The notes below the pieces were generated by a model, which worked only from the letters and a program-made list of their open reading frames with translations, made no database searches and was not told where the DNA came from. A program made the position numbers and the translations under genes. Shown here in pieces: positions 60,940 through 64,000 of a DNA stretch of 64,000 nucleotides. Numbering within the stretch: position 1 is the first letter of the stretch; every line of letters begins with the position of its first letter. The DNA comes from Valencia hispanica (taxonomy: Eukaryota; Chordata; Actinopteri; Cyprinodontiformes; Valenciidae): assembly GCA_963556495.2 (NCBI GenBank), contig OY747715.1:12451239-12515238 (forward strand). Direction: 5' to 3'.

Positions 60940-61547
60940 ATGGAAATAGTTGACGGAGAGAGATTGTTAAAATCCCAAACTCAGTTATCGTTGGTGGGAT
61001 TACAGGCACAGATAATGATGAAGCTTTAAAATACTTTTTGAACAAGTATGGGCGAACAGCAAGATTCCTTAAAATAGATGATCCCAAGTCTCCCTACCAC
61101 ACAAATGCTATTGTGGAGTATGAGAGTGGAGCTGCTGTGTCAGCCCTTGAACCCTTACTACCCTATAGTCTTGAATGTCCAAACGAAGTCACTTATCAGA
61201 TCAGAGCACTGTCAGCCTCTCATTCCCTGCGAGCAGAGAAAGCTGTTCTGGTTGAACATCCAACATCATTTCCCATACCTGGAGGTATGATGATACAGGC
61301 TTGTCTGGCTGATTACCCTAATTATCAAGTGTTCTTGCCAGTTTTGGTCAGAAACCAGTTGGACCATGATGTCACCCTCCCTTCTCGAGCCATGATTGCT
61401 GAGATCAGTGCCTTTCAGTCTGTTTCCTGTGCGTACATACTACTCCTGAGTCCACACCATCCACTTCGGCCACGCCACTGTACAATTACAATTTTGATAA
61501 TTCCCCACTTACGTCTGAGTGAAAGAACCGACTCATTGCCAAGTTAA
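60940..61547 (+). pseudogene. gag-like N-terminus fused to pre-RT linker (broken)
   Basis: An ATG at 60,940 opens a frame that is shifted near 60,958-60,965; the continuing frame runs to a stop at 61,545. The early part (GTDNDEALKYFLNKYGRTAR, then EYESGAAVSALEPLLP) resembles the RRM-like N-terminal domain of PNMA/Gypsy gag proteins. The later part (LVEHPTSFPIPGGM, LPSRAMIAEI) resembles the segment between protease and RT in Gypsy polyproteins. Capsid, CCHC knuckle and protease active site are absent, so the two parts seem joined by an internal deletion near 61,210. The last ~35 codons are out of frame with RT. Confidence 0.6.
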
Positions 61548-62188
61548 ACAGTATCCCCGACGTTTTTGCAAAACATGATTTGGACTTTGGCAGAACGGAC
61601 ATGGTGAAACATCAAATTAAACTCTTGGACCCAAAACCATTCAAACAAAGACCTCGACCCATCCATCCTCAAGACCTGAATGCAGTTAGAAACCATCTGC
61701 AAGAGTTGCTTGAGTCAGGAGTGATTTGCGAATCCGACTCACCTTTCGCCTCACCTATCCTGGTCGTGAGGAAAAAGAACGGCAGCGTCAGACTCTGTAT
61801 AGATTACAGAAAACTCAACCTGCAGACAATCAAAGATGCATACGCACTTCCAAAGCTTGAAGAGACATTTACAGCACTTACAGGTTCACAATGGTTTTCA
61901 GTTCTCGACCTAAAATCAGGTTATTATCAAATAGAAATGGAAGAGAGTGACAAATGCAAAACAGCCTTTGTGTGCCCACTGGGGTTTTGGGAGTTTAACC
62001 GAATGCCACAAGGGGTCACTAATGCACCATCCACTTTTCAACGCTTAATGGAAAGATGCATGGGTGAAATGAACTTGAAAGAAGTAATTGTATTTATTGA
62101 TGACCTGATTGTTTTTGCACCAACATTAGAAAAGCATGAGACAAGACTGATGAAGGTTCTTCATCGCCTCAGAGATTTTGGTTTGTAG
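61523..62188 (+). pseudogene. Reverse transcriptase domain, Gypsy class
   Basis: Open from just after an in-frame TGA at 61,520 to TAG at 62,186. Recognisable RT blocks in order: LESGVICESDSPFASPILVV, RLCIDYRKLN, ALPKLEETF, the motif A LDLKSGYYQIEM with its catalytic Asp, FNRMPQGVTNAPSTFQRLM, and the active-site FIDD (YXDD equivalent) followed by LIVF. Catalytic residues are intact, but the frame is closed before the thumb. There is no authentic start codon; the protein would be part of a Pol polyprotein. Confidence 0.93.
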
Positions 62189-62200
62189 CTCTCTATTTAA

Positions 62201-64000
62201 AAGTGCACTTTCTTCCAGACTTCAGTACCCTTACTTGGGCACGTTGTGTCCAAGAACGGTGTGGAAACAGACCCTGCTAAAATAGAAGCCCTGAGATCTT
62301 GGCCAGTTCCAAAAAACCTGAAGGAACTTCTTTCCTTTCTTGGATTTGCCGGTTACTACCGTAGATTTGTACAGGGCTACTCTACTATTGTCAAACCTCT
62401 CCATGACCTCACATCAGGATATCCACCATCCCAAAAGAAACGGAAGCCCTTGGTCAAACCAGAACAATATCCCAACCCAAAAGAACCATTTGCGGGATGT
62501 TGGACATCTGCCTGCCAAGAAGCGTTTCACACCATCAAAGATAGACTTACTTCTGCTCCAGTACTTGCTCTTGCCAACCCACAGAAGCCTTACTTGTTGC
62601 ACACAGACGCTAGTTCCGCTGGGCTGGGTGCTGTTTTGTACCAAGAGCAGGAAGGACTGAAGAGAGTAATCGCTTACGCCAGTAGGGGCTTGTCGCGGAG
62701 TGAGTCAAGATATCCAGCACATAAACTGGAGTTTCTTGCCTTAAAGTGGGCTGTTACAGAACAATTCAACGATTACCTGTACGGAACAGACTTTACCATC
62801 ATGACCGACAGCAATCCGTTGACTTATCTCCTCACTTCTGCCAAATTGGATGCCACAAGTTACCGCTGGTTGTCAGTGCTCTCTACATACTCATTTAAGA
62901 TCGTCTATCGAGCTGGCAAGCTGAATGCAGATGCCGACGGTCTTTCACGCAAACCCCATGGAAATCTCTCCAACGATCTGATGTCCCAGAAGGAGAAGGA
63001 GAGAATACTTAGATTCACAGAGAGACATCTTGACAGCCCGAACACCATATATATTGATCAACAGACAGTGAAAGCCCTCTCTGATCGACAACTGGTTTGC
63101 AGTTTTCCTGATTCATCCGCCAGCTTCGCCCTTGTGCATTCTCTTTCGATGTCCACAGACAGCCTGCCGGATAGCTACACTGCTGACAAGCAGTTTGCAT
63201 CCGCAGTGGTCCCCCAACTGAGTCCCACTGAGATTGCTAGCAAACAACATGCCGACCCTGTGCTCACACATGTCATCGCACAGATGGAGACTGGCAAGTC
63301 ACCACCACCCTCCGTGAGAGAGGATTTGCCAGAGCTGCCACTCCTCTTACGAGAATTTCATAGATTGGAGCTGCAAAATAGCATCCTTGTACGAAGAAGG
63401 CAGTTCGGGTCTCAAGTCCAATACCAGCTGGTGCTACCGCAAGAATGTCGTGTAGATGTCCTGTCTTGCTTGCACGATCAAATGGGCCATATGGGCATTG
63501 AACGCACCTTGGATCTGGTCAGAAGTCGATTTTACTGGCCACGGATGGCTAATGATGTGCAGACCAAAGTGAAAACATGTGAGAAATGTACAAAATGCAA
63601 AGCACCATCAGAAAAGGCTGCACCATTGGTCAACATCCGAACTTCACATCCACTCGAACTTGTATGTATGGATTTTCTATCACTAGAACCCGATAAATGC
63701 AAAACAAAAGATATCCTGATTGTTACGATCATTTCACAAAGTATGCAGTTGCTGTACCAACCTCAAACCAAAAAGGAAAAACTGTGGCGCGATGTCTCTG
63801 GGAAAATTTTTTTTGATCACTATGGTATCCCCCAGAAGATCCACAGTGATCAAGGTCCAGATTTTGAATCTCGAACAATAAAGGAACTTTGTGCGCTCAC
63901 AGGAATCCAGAAGATAAGAACAACTCCATATCACCCAAGAAGCAATCCAGTAGAAATATTCAATAGGACCATGTTGGATATGCTCGGTACACTGTCTAAC
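62201..64000 (+). pseudogene. RT thumb, RNase H and integrase (3' part of pol, open to the window edge)
   Basis: Same frame as RT, resuming after stops at 62,186 (TAG) and 62,198 (TAA), and open for 600 codons to 64,000. Contents: RT connection (LLGHVVSKNGVETDPAKIEA, LKELLSFLGFAGYYRRF); RNase H with Asp at 62,606 (HTDASS), Glu in KLEFLALKW and Asp at 62,807 (MTDSN); DADGLSR boundary motif; integrase HHCC finger at about 63,470-63,600; integrase core with Asp 63,671, Asp 63,848 and Glu 63,953. The Asp-Glu spacing is 34 residues instead of 35, and the usual NG before the Glu is reduced. Residues between about 63,725 and 63,814 are out of frame (one base lost, then one T gained). Confidence 0.92.

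Larger units (their letters stand above)
60940..64000 (+). mobile_element. Degenerate Gypsy-class LTR retroelement, cut by the window edge
   Basis: Order on the plus strand: gag-like N-terminal piece, pre-RT linker, reverse transcriptase, RNase H, HHCC zinc finger, integrase core. RT-RNase H-IN is the Gypsy/Metaviridae order. The copy is inactive: two in-frame stops after the RT palm, a stop and frameshift before RT, a frameshift near the gag start, and a compensated frameshift in integrase. The 3' end lies beyond 64,000. Confidence 0.92.

Noticed and set aside
62340..62660. 106-codon plus-strand ORF
   Set aside because: It is an out-of-frame shadow of the RT connection/RNase H region of the retroelement.

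Overview
The window looks like nuclear DNA of a ray-finned fish. This is inferred from vertebrate-type tRNA genes in a long tandem array, a vertebrate-style mix of Gypsy LTR, MITE and PIF/Harbinger remains, a CA microsatellite and AT-rich non-coding DNA. There is no bacterial gene organisation and no intact host protein-coding gene that I can support.

Region 1 (1-51,995) is one head-to-tail array of about 48 copies of a ~1.11-kb unit. It enters from the left edge and stops abruptly at 51,995. Each complete unit carries, on the minus strand, a tRNA-Arg(CCT) gene, a 2-nt spacer, an initiator tRNA-Met(CAT) gene and, about 8 nt further on, a T4/T5 Pol III terminator. No terminator lies between the two genes, so the natural reading is a dicistronic tRNA-Arg/tRNA-iMet transcription unit. 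I count 47 tRNA-Arg loci (44 full length, about 28 without an obvious lesion) and 45 tRNA-iMet loci, of which only units 3, 5, 8, 9 and 24 match the family consensus, with 1 and 4 close. Two families exist. In family A (units 1-12) iMet is mostly sound and Arg is usually damaged. In family B (units 16-47) Arg is sound and iMet carries fixed lesions. Higher-order structure is visible: a 3-unit repeat at the left, a 2-unit repeat at the right, a deleted 951-bp unit amplified three times, and a unit pair repeated 15,364 bp away. Unit numbers in the features count from the left.

Region 2 (51,996-60,939) is gene-poor. It holds an AT-rich junction, a Gypsy-type solo LTR with a 5-bp target duplication (52,143-52,882), a possible second LTR remnant, a ~530-bp MITE-like element, a G-rich tract, a (CA)n microsatellite and a short PIF/Harbinger transposase C-terminal relic.

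Region 3 (60,940-64,000) is a decayed Gypsy-class LTR retroelement on the plus strand running off the right edge. It has a gag-like N-terminal piece, reverse transcriptase, RNase H and integrase, with stops, frameshifts and an apparent internal loss of the gag/protease part.

The many short ORFs in the array are read-throughs of tRNA genes and spacer and are not annotated as genes.
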